Origin: Mesaphorura yosii | Taxonomy: Eukaryota > Arthropoda > Collembola > Poduromorpha > Tullbergiidae | DNA: 64,000 nucleotides | Assembly: GCA_009869945.1 (NCBI GenBank) | Contig: WIXG01000047.1 | Span: forward strand, 248,001-312,000 | Reading direction: 5' to 3' | Shown here: positions 63,387-64,000 of the stretch, piece after piece | Layout of the letters: the number at the start of each line of letters is the position of its first letter | How positions within the stretch are numbered: position 1 is the first letter of the stretch | Made by a program: the position numbers and the translations under genes | The notes under the pieces: model-generated | What the model was told of the DNA's origin: nothing | Database searches by the model: none | Seen by the model: the letters and a program-made list of their open reading frames with translations, nothing else

Positions 63387-64000
63387 GGACGGCCGCTAGC
63401 ATTCAACAAGTGCTACAAGGGGAAGAGGACATCTGCTTATCATTTGTTACTCAACTAGGGGTGTGTGTGGTCAGCAGGAATGACAATGCGAAGTCTATCA
63501 AGAGGGTCAAGAGGAGTGTCGGTGGTACAACTGCTCGGGTGCCGCAAACATCAATAGAATTCGGTGTCGCTCGACCCAGGCGCATTCGAGCAATCCTATC
63601 CAGCAACAGTGGCTGTGCGAGCAACATTGTCACAGAAAACCAACTAGAACATCCATTTGAGGCAATCAATAACGATGATGAGCCAGTTGATCCACTCGCT
63701 GAAGCTGTTGGCGTTGACCACAGCCGATTCAGAACTAGCGTCAAGGCCGAACGAATAGAATTCTTGTCAGAGGAGCCGGGGCTGAATCCAGTGGCTCATG
63801 GCGGCGAATTAGACTCCGTATATCTACCAGAAGAGGATGAGATGAGCGACGAAGGCGACGATGACTACGAAATGGGCAGAGACTCGGATCTAGACTTTCA
63901 GCCTCACGCTTCCACTGTGACGGGTTCACTCGTTTTGAAGGCTGCCATGAGAAAACCAAAACCGCTCAAGCTGTCCCGAACTTACTCCTCTGTTGAGGAG
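63387..64000 (+). CDS. Partial internal exon of an unidentified acidic protein
   Basis: After an acceptor-like TTTCAATTACAG, the plus strand is open for 613 bases (about 204 codons) to the window edge. The exon starts in phase 1. The peptide has a basic patch (KRVKRS, RPRRIR), then a long acidic Asp/Glu-rich region, then another Lys/Arg cluster near the end (MRKPKPLK). That pattern is seen in nuclear or chromatin proteins, but there is no domain I recognise. The 5' exons were not found and may lie beyond the transposon relic or belong to a mobile element. The length of the open frame and its higher GC content compared with the flank support a real exon. Confidence 0.55.

Overview
This is eukaryotic nuclear DNA, almost certainly from an arthropod. 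Genes are split by GT-AG introns, several only 67-90 bp long. The catalogue includes a spalt/SALL zinc-finger gene, an ELOVL fatty-acid elongase and an SLC19 vitamin transporter. A hexapod such as a springtail would fit the secreted amidase pair, but that lineage is inference. No operon, CRISPR array, phage or prokaryotic feature is present.

Layout. 1-31354: an A+T-rich gene desert with no convincing gene, holding microsatellites, a hairpin and recurrent short motifs. 31355-45617 (minus): a complete spalt/SALL gene that I resolve into 16 coding exons with consistent phases, giving 1742 residues. Exon 1 is isolated behind a 6.1 kb intron and carries the SALL N-terminal MSRRKQA motif. 45618-49602: the sal upstream flank with a weak promoter candidate, then the elongase 3' flank. 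49603-50740 (minus): five-exon ELOVL6-like elongase, 271 aa. 52089-53880 (plus): five-exon SLC19 transporter, 502 aa, divergent from the elongase. 54406-55040 (minus): three-exon secreted ricin-type beta-trefoil protein, 162 aa, convergent with SLC19. 56951-58910 and 59287-61177 (minus): a tandem pair of amidase-signature hydrolases with the same intron phases. 61205-63370: repeat-rich tract with a ~125 bp tandem repeat, a perfect palindrome and a decayed Tc1/mariner-like transposase. 63387-64000 (plus): an open, acidic exon of an unidentified gene running off the window.

The window joins two types of territory. The left two thirds is a developmental-regulator locus: one large transcription-factor gene in a large non-coding domain. 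The right third is compact housekeeping and metabolic DNA: lipid elongation in the ER, vitamin uptake at the plasma membrane, and secreted lectin-like and amidase proteins. I see no functional link between the two parts beyond adjacency.

I found no unmistakably new biological system. The best leads are the regulatory desert and its GCCTGCCTG words, the elongase lacking the Glu of its KxxExxDT motif, the fungal/bacterial-like amidase pair, a two-part open frame inside sal intron 1, and the unidentified acidic exon. All exon boundaries were read by eye from splice consensus, phase and family similarity; none has transcript support here.
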